NCBI GenBank assembly: GCA_030272585.1
Contig: BSYQ01000009.1
Coordinates: 4,898,001-4,962,000 of the forward strand
Direction: 5' to 3'
DNA length: 64,000 bases
From: Bryopsis sp. KO-2023
Taxonomy: Eukaryota > Chlorophyta > Ulvophyceae > Bryopsidales > Bryopsidaceae
In this document: piece after piece, positions 10,852 to 24,200 of the stretch
Numbering within the stretch: the first letter of the stretch is position 1
How the letters are laid out: each line of letters starts with the position of its first letter
The notes under the pieces: generated by a model
Databases searched by the model: none
What the model was told of the DNA's origin: nothing
Seen by the model: the letters and a program-made list of their open reading frames with translations, nothing else
Position numbers and translations under genes: made by a program

Positions 10852-13800
10852 ATGTCGTCCTCAGAAGGAACATACCATACAGCGGAGAACAGGTCGCGTG
10901 CGCAAACGCCGGACCTCGATGGCCCCTCTTCTCAACACGACCAGAACCCACACACAATCGCCAACTTCTTGGAAACGTTCGTTCCGCGCCAATGCCGAGG
11001 GCACGGCAATTCCGAAGACTCTCGTCGCTCGACGCCCAGGCCCTGCGGTTGGGGGCACCGGAACAGGGAAGGGAACGACGACACGATGTGGTACCAAAAT
11101 CGTCGAAACGGTATGGATGGAGGGAACGATCACGGTTCGCACAACGTGGGGGGAACAACGGCTGATGGAGCCGACGAAACGGCGACGCCTGCGTCCGGCT
11201 TTCCCTTGCGGGTGGCCACGAACCCGCTCTTTAACTCCAGATTCCACGGAGGGAACAGCGGTGGCAACGGTCCAGGATTCCGCGCGTCGAACGGCAGGGT
11301 TCAGCAGCGCGGTCCGACCCAGAATCCGAGCTGGGCCCACGCGCATGCGAGGCCGAAAAAGAGGCACCAAAATCAAGTTAAGCACCAGCGCGGAGGGAGT
11401 CGACCCAGCGGACGTCAACAGTCAGCGGGTCAGGCCAGCGGCCCGATTCATCATCAACCAAGAGGCCACGGCAGAAATCGATCGGGGAGGATAGCCAGGC
11501 CCCACCGAAACGGGGTAGGAGCATGCACGATCGAATTCATGTGCCTAACTTTAAATATCAACAAAAATTAACAGCTGGCATCCCAGCAAATCTGGAAGTC
11601 AGGGTTGTAAAGGTAACCAAGTTGATCGAAGGTTTGTGGGGGTGATGGCCAGGAACATCCAAACTTGAACAACTACAATGATCGAGGAGCGGTTCAGGAA
11701 ACCTTGCGTCCATTTTTGCCCTGGCCCGAGTATTTTGACGACAACGAAGCGGTGCCTTCGGCATTCGTTAGGCCGGTTCAATACCCCAGAGGAAACTACC
11801 AGTCAGGTGCATACCCCTCATCCAAATTCTCCGATTTTTGGTTGGAAATTCATGGAAATTTATTGGTTTGGCTGGAAGCCGAACATTATTTATTTATTTC
11901 TCTTTTCTGTTATGTTTTCTGTCTTTGTGGATTTGATCCTGAGGTGGCCTTTTTCCCAGACCATATGTGTTCTCTTAAAATCGATCAAAACATATTTTCC
12001 GCACTCAACTCCAAATCAGATTTATTTTTTTCTTGTTTTTTTTTCCACAGAGAGGCCTCACGAAAACAGCCGGGCTCCACAACAAGCAGTGAATTTCTAT
12101 TCTGACAGGCAATCTCAGGATGCCGGCGAGTTCAGTGGGGGAATTGGATCGGCCGCTAGGGTGGAAACCAACAGAAACATCCCAGTCCAAGGACCAAGCC
12201 CTTATCAACACACTGGGGTTCGACCTCAAAGATCAGCTGGGTATCGGACTGCAAGAACCAGAGAAATCCCAATTGTTAATCCACGATCGGGGCTGCCCAT
12301 CAGACGAGAAGAGGTTCGCAGAAGCACAGTCAGAAGAAATCCGGGGGCACCAGGGGTGGAGGTGGGTTCATCTTTAAAAAAGAAAAAGGGAAAAAAAATG
12401 TGATGGAACCACCATTCCAGATGCTTTCGTGAGGGGTGGATGCTTCCCCTAATTTTTATACCCTAGCACCTTGCAGGTAAATGTTCTGCTCCGAACGTAT
12501 CATAATAATCGTGCATGCCATTGAAGGACTGAGTCCCGGGTTCAATGTCTGACGCAGGGAAGCAACCGTGGCCAAGGAATACGCTTTGGAAGTTTTGAAC
12601 TGATCCACAGGCCTGCCATTCGAACCGGGGGGTTGAACCCTCTGGCCCCAGCATTCACCCCATCCAGCAACAGACCAGAAATTAATGTACTTGTGGTACG
12701 ATCAGGGTGCAGCTCAAGCCCTGCCCACACCTTGTATTCATCCCTTGCCAGCACATTTGTTCTATTCCATCATTTAGTTTTCGGGGGGAGGGGGGGGGGG
12801 GGGGATTCAAATGTAAGTGTAGTTTTTTTTGTAGTTTTTTTGCGGGGGATGGGGGCTGGGAGGAATAAAAGTGGTCCGTTTTGCTCATGTTTGTGTGTGT
12901 TTTTCTTCTTCTTCTTTTTTCCCCTTCAGGAGTTGCAAGTCCGATCCAATTTATCAGCAGGTCTGACTGCCGAAGAATTCTCATCCATAAAGGATGTGTT
13001 CATCGGGGTGGATATTCCGCTGGACGATTTGAAACAGATCGTTAACGAAGAATGCCTCTGTGCGATTTGCTGCGGTCCGATGGAGGATGGAGACCACGCC
13101 AAACAGCTGCCATGCTCCGATGTTCATATCTTTCATTCCAAATGTATTTGGCGCTGGACCCAGAACGTACCGACTTGCCCTCTTTGCAGGTTTGACTGAA
13201 ACACCCAATCCCAGCATCGTTCTTTTCCCAAATTCGTTCGTTGAAGAGGAATTTTTTTTGTTGGGGGGAAAGGGGTGTGAGGTAGGTTTTTAGTTGTTTT
13301 TTTTTGCACATTTTAGGCAGAATCTGAGGGATAAAATTCATGCGTCACCCTCTCCATCCCCTGTGGAGCGAAATCGAAACAGAGCTGTGAATGCTGATGT
13401 GGAGGTGCCGGAGTTATCAATTGCCAGAAATCGAGCGCCGCTCGCTCGTCAAGTTGCAGGGGAATTCCGGGACCAGATCCGGCAGCTTCACCTGCTGGGG
13501 GAAGAACTGGCCAATGACCTACGGGAAGGCATTGAGGAGGATTTGACACGGTTGGTGCTGGATCAATTGGACGAGCATCTGGACGAAGAAGAAGTGATTG
13601 GAGAGTCGGCAAGGGAAGCCCCACATGCCGGTTGGTCAAGCGAGATGGCCTTGTCAAGGAGGTGGATTCAGGTATGTAAGGGGAAGCTGCAGGTATCACC
13701 ATTGGATCATCCAAGGGCTGCTTCCTGCTCAGCAAACCGCGATTTGCTGCTTTGGATTACCACCAAGGGGAGGGAGGGAGGGAAGAAAATCACTGATGTG

Positions 13801-14523
13801 TACAATTGTTGCTTATGGTTTACAACAGGTTGAAAATGAGGGGCAAGATCCGTTGAGTCCGGTCGACTCATTGGATATTCTGAGGCGGCGAAGTTCAGCC
13901 CCTCCTTCCCATGTGATGGATCAAGGAGGCGCACCCGCTCCGGAGAACCAGCAAGAGGCATACTTTCCCTTGACGCACGAAAATTTGATGGAATTTGGAA
14001 GTCCAGAAAACGTACGAGGGAGGCTCATTGGGAGGTATCTGGACAATGTATCGGAAATTCAGCGACAGCAGCACAGACCGTCGGAGGGGGGCAATGCTGA
14101 GTTGGATTTGATGCGACCCCCAGCGCCATCCCAAACCCAGAGCCCTGTACCATCCACCAACAGCGAGGCAAGTGATAATGAAACAAGAAAATGTATTTTT
14201 TTTGCTTTTTCTGAGCCTGTCGGTGTCTTTCACTTCACCAAAAAAAAAGATAAAAAGATAGTTTCTTTTTTTTAAAGAAAGATGCCTGAACTACTGTCAG
14301 TCGACCCTGGCTGTCAGTATTGGAGTATTTGGTTGAAAACTAACATTTTTTTTTTTATTTCGCACACAAAATGATCATAATTAGTAGGATAGTTTTTTTA
14401 AATCTGCATTCATTTTTTTTTTGGTGGGGATTTTTCCAGGAGACAACAGATGGCCGCAATCTATGGAGCCCTTCCCTGCAGTTCGCAGTTTCCGCCCAAG
14501 CAAATCGAAACACTGATGAATGA
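10852..14523 (+). CDS. RING-H2 E3 ubiquitin ligase, 728 aa, long disordered N-terminus
   Basis: Probable ubiquitin ligase. Seven exons join in frame: 10852-11514, 11632-11806, 12051-12361, 12930-13189, 13317-13671, 13829-14167, 14440-14523. Residues 1-380 are low complexity (Gly, Ser, His, Gln, Arg) and probably disordered. The RING lies at about 427-469: CAIC, then C445, H449, H452, C455 and CPLC. The segment between the third ligand and the first His has three residues (C-x3-H) where the usual RING-H2 has one. An acidic helical stretch (LDEHLDEEE) follows. Intron 6 has a GC donor (GAG|GCAAGT at 14168) and splicing there gives a clean stop after NTDE. The start at 10852 is chosen over an in-frame ATG at 10798, but either is possible. 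Long open frames in other frames over exon 1 reflect its GC-rich composition. The substrate is unknown. Confidence 0.85.
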
Positions 14524-15627
14524 TTGAAAAGAGAAAGAGAGAAGAATTAAAAAAAAAGAAATCAACGAAACCCGCTCGATATATATTAAATTCAAAATGA
14601 AATGCTTAGACAATCAGATTCGATTATTGAACACCCCCCCCCCAAAAAAAAAAAAACGAAAAAAAGGATTATTTTTGAGGGAGGAAAATGTATGGAGGGA
14701 AAAAAAGGAGGGAAAATTTCCGTGATCAAGGTTTTTTATACGCTTAATATAGAATCGCATACATGTGCATCAAATTTAAGAATATGATTGCATGCACTTT
14801 TGTTTTTTGGTGTTTTTTTTTTTTCTGAGGCAAGAAGAAAGGTCTGTATATGTTGGGGTAGCTATATTTTAATAGAAGATTTCTTCTTGTTTCTTTTTTT
14901 TTTTCGAAGAATTTTTTAGATGGAAGGAAAGAACTGAAAGGGGAATAGGGTAAGGTAATGTACATAGGTACTGTTATAAACAGACATGTAAAACCATGGG
15001 TTAGCCGAGTAACGACTGGATCTGCCTTGCTATTTTTCATATCTATTGTTCCCCAACCATAATCAGCAATTCGAATATGCTCTGTTCAATTCAAGATCAC
15101 CCCGGAAAACAGGCCAGCAACCCCCTGAGTCTGACCTAGGTTCCAAACTGAACGCCTTGTGTTGGCAAATCCCAAAAGATGATATCGTTATCGAATGTCA
15201 AGTGGATGGACAGGGACTGGGTTCTGCTATGAGTATAGGGAACGCCCTTTCCAAAGAACAAAAACTGTTGTTTCGCTGAGCGACTGAACGCAAACTCGAG
15301 CAATCAAAAGAAGTTGTTACACAACACCTTGGGGGCCAGGTTTCTCTGCTCGAAAAGAAATTGACATCGTTGTTTTGAGAGCTCCTAAAGAAGTTTAACA
15401 CTCCCAAAACAGCATCCCTCAGGGGCGGGCTGTGGGTGAAGCAGCCGCCAGATAGGCGATGGAGCATAATTACATATCCTTGAGCCGCCATCCATGACCT
15501 GACTGGAGCCGATGGTGTCGTCCAGCAGTCGCCCTCACATTTATATCTAAACTTGGGTGCAGAAACCAACAAGGTTTTTTCTCACTTTCGACCCTAGAAT
15601 TGTCCAGCCTAGTTTCAGCGTTCCGAC
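14524..15627. other. Intergenic, with two unexplained open stretches
   Basis: It starts with the probable RING 3' UTR and a C-run/A-run junction near 14632. A plus-strand open stretch at 15046-15279 and a minus-strand Cys-containing open stretch at 15198-15572 have protein-like composition, but no start, splice sites or family can be assigned. They may be relics. Confidence 0.35.
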
Positions 15628-17375
15628 ATGGTCATTTATCGCCTTCGACTTTGCGTTCTGGTGCTCTGTGCCTCCCTCCAAGCTTTCTGCAAGCAGGCGG
15701 CGACCTTGCAGGTGAGACTTTTCCCTGGCTTTTGATTTGCGTTTCCCCAGTGTTTTCTCCAGACGAACGACAGATTTCAAAATCGCTTGTTTTGGGAATT
15801 GCTAGTGTGCATGTCGAGGTGGTGAATCTCGAAACAAACAGATATAAGAATTCTGTCGAACGGTTTATTCGGCTTTGTTCCTCCAAGGGACTCGACAACC
15901 CGACAAGACAGCTCCAACAGGATGCTTCCAAAAATCCTGCAGAGGAGCTGACCTTGGCACAGATCAGCGGGAAATGGGTGGGATTGACGTTTCCTTTGGT
16001 CGAGGTGGGGGGTTTGGCGTGCCTGAGCGAGGCGTGCAGAGAAAGCATCCCCACGAAAGTCGTCTTCGAAATTTCTGGTGGGTGCGGCGCTGGATTATAA
16101 TTCAGTTGTGTTGGAGGCGGCGGTAATGGTCGCGCGAGAGTAACTGTGGAACCGCCTTTCGAAACAAACTCCAAAAAAAAAGCTGGAAGAAATTTCTTGC
16201 AATTTTGTTTGAGCAGCATTGGCGGCGAGTCTATAGAGTAGGGAAAGATTGTTCTGTTAGGTGGAAAGACTGTTCTGTTGGGTTATGATGTGGTAGGTGA
16301 TCGACTCGTCTACGATGGATTGCTTGGGGATGCAGTGGCCGCCAACGAGCAAACGTGTCTGACTGCTGGAGCCAACGAAAGGTTTGAAGGCAGGATCAAG
16401 GATTTCTCCGAATCGCGCTTGTACGTGGACTTCAGCTTTCAAGAGGTCGACCTGAAAACCAGCGATGCGAACGGCGACCCCATCCTGGCAGCGTTCGACT
16501 TGAGCGTGGCGGATGTCGAGCTGTCGTGCGTTAAAATGAAGGTGGGGATGGACCATTGGGGTCGGTAGATATAAATATGTATAATAAATATAATATATGT
16601 ATAATATATCCTTTATTCATATTAAGGATTGGACGAAGCATCCTCAATTTTCTTTTTTAGAAAGAATGTGACTGTGTCTTCTGAAATTTTGTCGAGCTGC
16701 TTGCAACTTAACTGCTTTTTTTGTTTTTGCCCCAAGAAAGGTAGTTGTTGAGGATGGGATTGCAACTGCTGGGATTCGAATGGAAAACAGCTACAAGGGA
16801 ACTGTGGAGGGCTTCATGGAAAAAACCAGCAAAGACTCGGCAGAGATTTTTCAGTGTTTCGAAGAGGATGTTCCGTCTTGTAACATCGATTTGGAAAACC
16901 CTTCCAACATAGCACTGGAGATTGCTCAAGTTGCGACAATGCGATGCGTTTCAGGCAAGGATTTTTTAATTTTTTTTCCGTTCCAAGTTTTTTTACAAGG
17001 ATTAGTAACCCAGGACTGCCCTTCCCTACAGAAAACTGTCCTTTTTGTTCGTCATGTCAAAATCTTCCTGGCATCATGAAATTCCTCGAAAGATCAACTT
17101 CTCCTCATGTGATTGACAGCATGTTTTTTTCGTGGTGCAATCAAAATATTTTTTTCTTATTTTTTTAATTGCCCTCCCCCCCAAGAAAATATATATATTT
17201 GCCCTGCGTTGAATTCACATCTTTTACAGTAAAAATCACGACCCCTGTTCCAACCAAAGTCCCTTCAAACACCACAACCAAGAGTGTTAACTGTGCAAAC
17301 TACACAGCAACTGCCTCACTGAATTTCTCCTCTCCTCACCTGCAATATTTGGCAAAACGTTTTTTTTTACAATAA
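15628..17375 (+). CDS. Unrecognised secreted cysteine-containing protein
   Basis: I do not recognise the family. Exons 15628-15711, 15774-16077, 16261-16541, 16741-16954 and 17230-17375 join in frame to about 342 aa. Residues 1-28 are a clear signal peptide (MVIYRLRLCVLVLCASLQAF). Scattered Cys residues and several N-x-S/T sites, including a Thr/Pro/Asn-rich last exon (VPTKVPSNTTTK), suggest an extracellular glycoprotein. The acceptor of exon 2 at 15773 is chosen because it alone keeps frame. Intron 4 uses a GC donor (TCAG|GCAAGG at 16955). The last exon runs to a stop at 17375, but a hidden donor leading to a later exon cannot be excluded: an open segment ending GYALS-like at about 17518-17605 is one candidate. 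A decayed copy of exon 5 lies at 9966. Confidence 0.6.
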
Positions 17376-18375
17376 TTTTTGGGCCTCAAAAAAGGGCCAC
17401 AACAAGATGAAATAGCTGACTTCAGGCCCACTTTGGGCCGTCGAAGTTGAAGAAAGTAAAACACTGGTGATAGACTTAGCAGATTATGCAGTTGAGGATT
17501 GTTTGGACTTTTGCAGGGGATTGTTTGAAGCTTGTGGAGTAGGGGGAGGGTGGTGGCAGTGGCAGTACTTGCCTCCTTTTTGCCATTTCGCATATGCGCT
17601 CAGTTGATGAAATGTTTCCTGTGCATAAATCCAAACTTTTTACCACCCCCTGTACGCATCACATCCAGCATGAGATTGAACTGGTAATATTCTTCTTTTT
17701 TCTTTTTATATTTTTGATCATTTTTTCCCCTCTCACTGATGAGGTCAACATCATTATTCAGATTTTGTCGAATTTTGCTCATGTTGTTTACTTGTACTTG
17801 AATAGATGGACACAGCTGCCACTTCACACGCATCAGACAAACTAGCCGTTATGGTAATGAATATTGATGGAAAGAGATGCTGTGAAATTCATGCTAGGCA
17901 GAATGTACAGTGAGGTTTTTTTACGTTTGCACTTGTGTAAGATACTTATCAGCATTTTGCCAGTTGCATGCAGGCCCTTAATATTCATCATGGTCAGTGG
18001 CACACCTCACATTCAACCCCTTTGCGAGAATTTACAAAATCAAAATATGTGCGGAAGGTATATCTCCTCCAAAAATTTGCTGGGTAAAAAAACATCAGGA
18101 AGGATCATCTCTAGAGAAAAATGTACAGATCCTCTCGCAAAGTCCTCCAAAAAAGTCCTTCAAGACAAATCGCCCCCAAGGTTTAGAAAATACTTGTGCT
18201 TGCACTGCCTGCCCAGGTTCAAATCCTCCTCTCCGCATTTGTTTGCCAAGAAAAAAAATTGTCTCACTCCATCAACACCCCACAGTCAGGTACCCTCCCA
18301 GTTCAAGAAAAAAAAAAGGGGGAAAGGTCCACCAGAATGAATTCACCAGCTGACCCTAAACCATGCACATCCTCT
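17376..18375. other. Intergenic region, no supported gene
   Basis: AT-rich sequence between a plus-strand and a minus-strand gene, holding both 3' ends. Short open frames around 17864-18350 overlap one another in several frames and show no domain. Nothing else is supported. Confidence 0.4.
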
Positions 18376-19878
18376 TTACTGAGCAGGGAGCGTAGTAGCA
18401 GCCAATTCTGGGATGAAGGGTTTTTCTGGCTCCTTCTCCATGTACAGCCAGCTGTCTGCAATGGCATACAATTCCTCAGCGGGCATCATGTCCTCAAATC
18501 CGTTCATTGGAGGTCCGCTCGTCTTGGGCTTCTCAATCCAGATTTCATTTGGACCAGTGAATGGCTTCTTTCCTGTAGAAACCCCCATCTCCACCATTCA
18601 GTGTGCAACAACAAAGGCAATCATGCAGACACTCTCTATCTGTGTTACAATTCCATGTGAAGGTGTCATTAGCTGGCGAGCCACCCGGACTACCCCCACC
18701 ACTGAGGATGTGCAGGGGGTACTCTGGCCAGGGAACCCAACTGTGGAAGGCTTGTTGGGAGTGTTACCTTTGGGGTAGTTGTACATAGCAATGTGAATCT
18801 TGTTTTGGTCAAATGGCTGCCTCTCTACGACCAAGTCTGCCATCAACTTGAAGGTGGCGTGCATGATTTTCGTGAAATCCATGGTCTGGTCCATCTGTCG
18901 GACATAGTACCACCTCTCTGGCTCGGTGACCAAACTGGTTGGGAACATGGGGGGTGCCACCCTCTGCATCGCCAAAAAAGCAACATCTTGAGTAATACGC
19001 TCAACACAGATGAACATCGCTGGCAGTCGTGCGTGGAGCAGACGGTGCGTGGGTTTGCGGATTCGATGGAAAAACGCTTAGACCTCGTGTCTGGTGGTGG
19101 TGCCAGGTATCGAACTCACTCCGGTGGTGCCTCCCTGTACGAAAAATGAAGCCTCCCTCTTGGCCCTCATGTTCCAGACGTCCAAGGTGATGAGCAGAGG
19201 CGTCGTCAAGTTGAAGTGTCTCTCCTCATAGTTTAGACCTCTGAAGTAGTCGCCGAGATACTGCCATATGCACACAGGACAACAGCGAGCGTTTCAGTAT
19301 CCAGTCAGGATCCCGGATCGATCTCAGGCAGGGAGTTCTGGGGTAGTGCTCTCAAGGGATCTAAAGTTCGACGCGGAGCCTGACGTGTACGAGCTCCACA
19401 CGGGGGCTCCCTCCTAACCATCTCCGCCAAACGGGTTTTCTCCTCCGTGTGAAGTTAGTAAAAGCAAGCTTATTCTGATGTCGGTGGGAGCGACGACTCA
19501 CAAAGTTGGAGTATTCGCAGGTGTAGGTGAAAGTGTCAGGTGGTGCATCCCTTGAGACCCAGATACCTACAAACACAAGGCATGTACTGTGTGAGTTCCA
19601 ACGCCTTTCGCCAGGTGTAGAACGCCCCAGCCACAAGGTTGGTATATACTGGATGCAGTGACCCTTCGTCTCGTTTTCGTTCACTGCTGGACCAACTCCG
19701 GCAGACTTGCGAGATGCTTACCCCCGTTATATCGGCGCAACTCGGCATCGGGCAAGAGGGTGTGGACTCGCTCGTAAGTGGGGCAAGTTGACCTTCCTCC
19801 TGGGCAACTTGAGGCTTCGCAATTGGCGATGAAAGCCAAAGCAACGGCAGCCAGCAAACAAATGGAGCGGAGCGACAT
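18376..19878 (-). CDS. Secreted SOUL-family haem-binding protein (HEBP-like)
   Basis: SOUL/HEBP proteins bind haem or tetrapyrroles. Five minus-strand exons close in frame: 19878-19722, 19566-19502, 19260-19120, 18963-18768 and 18572-18376, giving 251 aa. Residues 1-22 form a signal peptide (MSLRSICLLAAVALAFIANC), so this is an exported member rather than a cytosolic or plastid one. Family motifs are CPTYERV followed by ELRRYNGG near the N-terminus, GDYFRGLNYEE and NLTTPLL in the position of the usual G-x-N...MTaPV segment, RWYYVRQMD, and YNYPKGKKPFTGPNEIWIEK at the end. The C-terminus has a further 50 residues (DSWLYMEKEPEKP) not typical of the family. All splice sites are GT-AG. Confidence 0.87.
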
Positions 19879-21250
19879 GGTGAGTGGAGGAATTGGTTTC
19901 ACACAGCAGGATGGGTGCTTCACCTCCTTATCCATTTTGAATTTTCTTTCACTAAGACCACCACCGCGCTATGACGTCCGTAAACTGGCGCTCTGGCAAC
20001 GACGTCGGTCATGGCGTCGAATCGCAATCTGGATAGTAACCCCACAGCCTTTCAGTCATAATCGAATCACGCCCATGTCCATTTACGGTGGGCACACGGA
20101 GGGTGGCATGGTGGAAGGAGCATGGGGTTTGCATCCCGGCCAGCGCGTCCGCATGGTTCGGGATTTCCCTCCTGTTATGCAGGACATGACTGCGTGGGTT
20201 CCACTAAATTCGGCGCCGCCTTCCCTCCATATCAATATCGTTGACTGAGAAAATTCACCACGTTGCCAGCTCGCAGCCGCCGCAACGCCTTCCAGCTTGA
20301 ATCAAAAAAACTGGAAACCCGACGATATAAAATTATTGGTGCAACACGATCCTTCAGATGTTCAGATGAGTCATGAAATCAATGAGCATGATTTGCTCCA
20401 ACACTTGGCGGCTGGAGTCTTTTCTTTCTCTTACTTGTACATATGCATAAAATTCCACAGCCAAGTGCCACCGACCACACTCCAATCAATATCAGGGATG
20501 ATTGCACACCCTGTCTTTCTACGCTTTGTTTATTGAAATATGTTTTCCCGGACCATCACCATAGTACAACCCCCATTCCAGGATTCCTCGAACCTTAGCG
20601 TTCAGATTTCAATATATATATATGTCCAGAATTCCCCAGCCACTCGTTCAAATCAGCGAACCGTTGTTTTTTTCCTTCTTTCTTTCGTTTCCTGGTTTTA
20701 TTTTTTTTTCCCCAAGGCTTTGTGAAAAAAATGATGTTCCGACTTTCTTTTTTCCTTTTTTTTTTTTTTTTTCGCCTGGACCAGGAAAGAATGACCCTTA
20801 CCCCAATTATACAACCCAAATACATCAAGAGGCTATAGCATTTCCCCCCCCCCCCCATCTTGCTCCCTTAAAAGGAAAACAGGAAAAGAAAAAAAAAAGG
20901 AAAAGGTGTGAAGAAAATAAAAAAAAAACTCCCAAAAAGATAAAAATAAAGTCGCAAAAAAAAAATCCTCCCCCAAATTGTTCAATGGATGAAACCTATT
21001 TATGTTGAATCCTCATTCCTTATTTATGTTTTCTTTGTTTTTTTTTCCCCTTTTCACTTTTCCATTCTTTCTCCTGTTTTACCTTTTCTTTTTTTACTTT
21101 TCCAATGAATACACAGTTTCCAGATTTTTCATTTTTGTTCAATCCTGTGAAACGAATCGAAAAAAAGAAAAAAGAAAAAACTAGCAAAAAGCCATATAAA
21201 TTCTGCAAGCCCCCCCCCCCTTTGGAAAATGCATGGAAATCATACAATTC
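19879..21250. other. Intergenic region between SOUL and BBE genes
   Basis: The proximal part should hold the SOUL promoter. A plus-strand open frame (about 20075-20248) reads protein-like but has no start context, splice partner or domain. From 20670 to 21200 the sequence is dominated by T and A runs, with a C run near 20846. No gene is supported. Confidence 0.4.
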
Positions 21251-24200
21251 CTACGTTGCTGGTTTTTCAATTCGTTGTCGTGTGTTGAATATATGGAAGC
21301 CTCCCACACTCTCTTTCAGTCTTTGAAGGCGTTCATAATTTTCCCCATAATATCGATGCTGCCAATCTTTATTTTCCAGAAGTGGATCTGCGTAATTTGC
21401 ATAGGAGCCCTACACAAGCAAACACAACAATCAGGGAAAAAAAAAAAACGGGCTGAACAACCAACAATCGTATCAGCAAAACCACCTTTTGACAATGTAC
21501 ACGTTTGTGTGGAATCTATTTCTCTCGATCAACATATGAAAGGATCCACAGGCATTCTTCCGGAAAGTTTGCTAGTTCTTGTGAAAATTTGGTCGGCACA
21601 ATCCTGAGGTTCGGGTATGAAATCTTTTTCAACAAGTTACTTGGTTTTGGTTTTGAACCAAAACCTAAATTAGCTGCATAAACCGTTTTGTTTTTCTTCT
21701 TCCTTCCTTCCTTTCTTTCTTTCTGGTTTTATTCTTTCCCAAAACGAAAAAAAAACAGTGGCTTTCTAAAAAAGCATTGTTCCGACTTTTTTTTTCTTTC
21801 TATCAGTTTGCAGGAGATCAAGCCTTCTCCCTGCAAATCACTCGCTACCTTAAAATAGGGGATAATTTTTTTATATATAGGGATATATATTTTTGATATA
21901 TATATCCCAGAAACTGCTGTCCCGGCGATTTCCAAAGTTTTGGACCAATGTGCAATCGTTGGGATTTGTTGAACCTGGGTCAAATCGCTCGCTACCTTAA
22001 AGTAGGGCTCGAATTTTTCGAACGACTGGGTTGCCCATCGTTCTACTGTGTTGGAGGTGGATGCTCCAGGCATCATTTTTGCAACTTGGATGAATACTTG
22101 AATCGACCATAGTAGGTGTGCACCTCTGTGACTGTATGCACCTCTCTCTCGGAACTCGGAGATTTTCCCTGCACCCAACAAATATACCCACATTCACCCA
22201 AGCCTTTCAAAAACAAAAATAATAAATAAATAAATTATCCTCCCCCTCCCCCCCAAAAAAAGAGTCTCCAGCCATCACGTTTAAAAATATAATAAAAAAA
22301 ATGTTAAATAATAAAAAATTCCAGGCTTTTTTTTTGGTGCTGCTGTTGTGTTTTTGCTCCTCTTCTGTTTCAAATTTTCAAAAGAAAAACACGCAACGAG
22401 AAGCTTCTTTGATTTTGTTCCTTGCCTGTTGATCGGGGGGGGGGGGGGGGAACAAATACCCCCCTTCCTAACGAGAGGTTTCACCCTCCACATATTTATT
22501 TAAAAAAAAACACTTTCTAAAGAAATCGCAATGCCCCCTTCCTTGGTCAAACACCCACTCTAAATTCCGCTCACAACAGGAAAAATCCTCAGGAAAATTC
22601 AAACAAAAGTGAAAAACTCCCAAACCCACCTCCTAAATGCTCCACTTGAAACTGGAAAGTCGCAGCTCCTATGTCTTTGGTGCCTTTGAACGACGGCAAA
22701 TGCACCAATTGCTCAATAGCATTATCCACAAATCCTGACTTGACTTCCTCCAAAAAACCGCTCCTCCAATCGATATGGACGTTTTCGATCCCCATGGATT
22801 GTGACCAACTGATGAAAGTGTGGTTTTGCATAAACGGGCGTCCACTGACCAGCCATTCTCTTGCCGCTTGCCCCTCAGTCAGACGTCGAATACCAGACCT
22901 GCATTCCAGGCAAAAAGATTGATTCCCACACATTCCTCACAATAGGAGTTCATTTTTTGTTGCATTTTTCTTTTTCTTTTTTCTTTTTCCATTTTTTTTT
23001 TTTCGAAGTTGGAAATTTTTTGTGTGTCCGAAGAATTACAAACAGAATTTCTTTTTTTCTTTTTTTTTTTTTTTTTTTTTTGGGGGGGGGGTGGGGGGTG
23101 GAAGAGTGTCGATATTGAAACATACATTTCGATCCTGACATTCTGAAGCAAAAGATGCCTGGCAGCGAAATATTTCACATGAAAAAGGGCACCCCCTCCC
23201 CACTCACCCCCCCTCAAAAAAAAAAAGGCTGGAAAAGAAAACACACGCAGGAAGTATGTGTCCTTACTGGCAATGAGCATTGTTTGGATGACGACATGTG
23301 ACTTCTGGATGCTTTTCGACGATCGCCCCCAGTTTGTTCAGGAGGGGTGCTGCTGCTGTGGCCCCTTCTTCCTCAGGACCATCATGAAACAGGGGGATGC
23401 AAAATCGAAATCCAAATTTACGTTTCCGCTTCGATCCAAGATCCGCCAACCTGGAAACGACCATCCATGCTGACGGGCCGTCATGCTGGATCCAATCATG
23501 CACACATTTTCTTAATTTAAAAAATAATAACAATAATAATTGAAACAAAAACACCCTAGGGAAAAAAAGAAGCTTTCACAGCACCTCACTGATCTGGGTC
23601 TGTTTTGCATGTGGGGGAGCAAAATTTCAAAATTTCAGCAGCATTTTTTTTTTTTTTTCAGCTGAGAAAATAAAAAAATAATGACTAATACATGAACACC
23701 CCTTCCGACAGATTCTGCCGAGGGACCGCACCATGCTGTTTTCATTCAGGAGTGAATGTCTCTTTGCTTGGATATTTTCAGTTCGATTCATTTTCTTTGA
23801 GACATTTATATTTTAAGTGGGGGAAACGATCCAGTGCCCAAACACGATCAGCTGGCACAAACCCCTCGTATAAAAAACCCTCTTTTCGAACTTTTCGGCG
23901 GGTTACCTCCAGTTCTTCGACTCCTTCCATCCAGGCTGCCATCAATTTTTTCAAAACACCCGTATCTGTGACTGCAAAGCAAACTTGGCCAGCGAAATAC
24001 CTGGGTTCGGAGCGAAACACTGCAAACCTTGCCCTAGTGACTACCCCAAAATTTGATCCGCCAGCTCCCCTCAAACCCCAAAACAATTCGGGATGGTTGC
24101 CTTCACTCACGGTGGCAATGGTTCCATTGGCCAAAACGAGCTGGAAATGTGAAAAATAAAAATAAAATACAAAATGGATCATATCGAAGAACGCATTTTT

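Noticed and set aside
10304..11494. Long plus-strand open frame of 396 codons overlapping RING exon 1
   Set aside because: It is in another frame from the exon chain that leads to the RING, has no domain, and its second half is explained by the GC-rich composition of that exon.
18598..18768. Read-through of SOUL exon 4 into intron 4
   Set aside because: A normal GT donor at 18767 and the family motif NEIWIEK in the next exon show that it is spliced.
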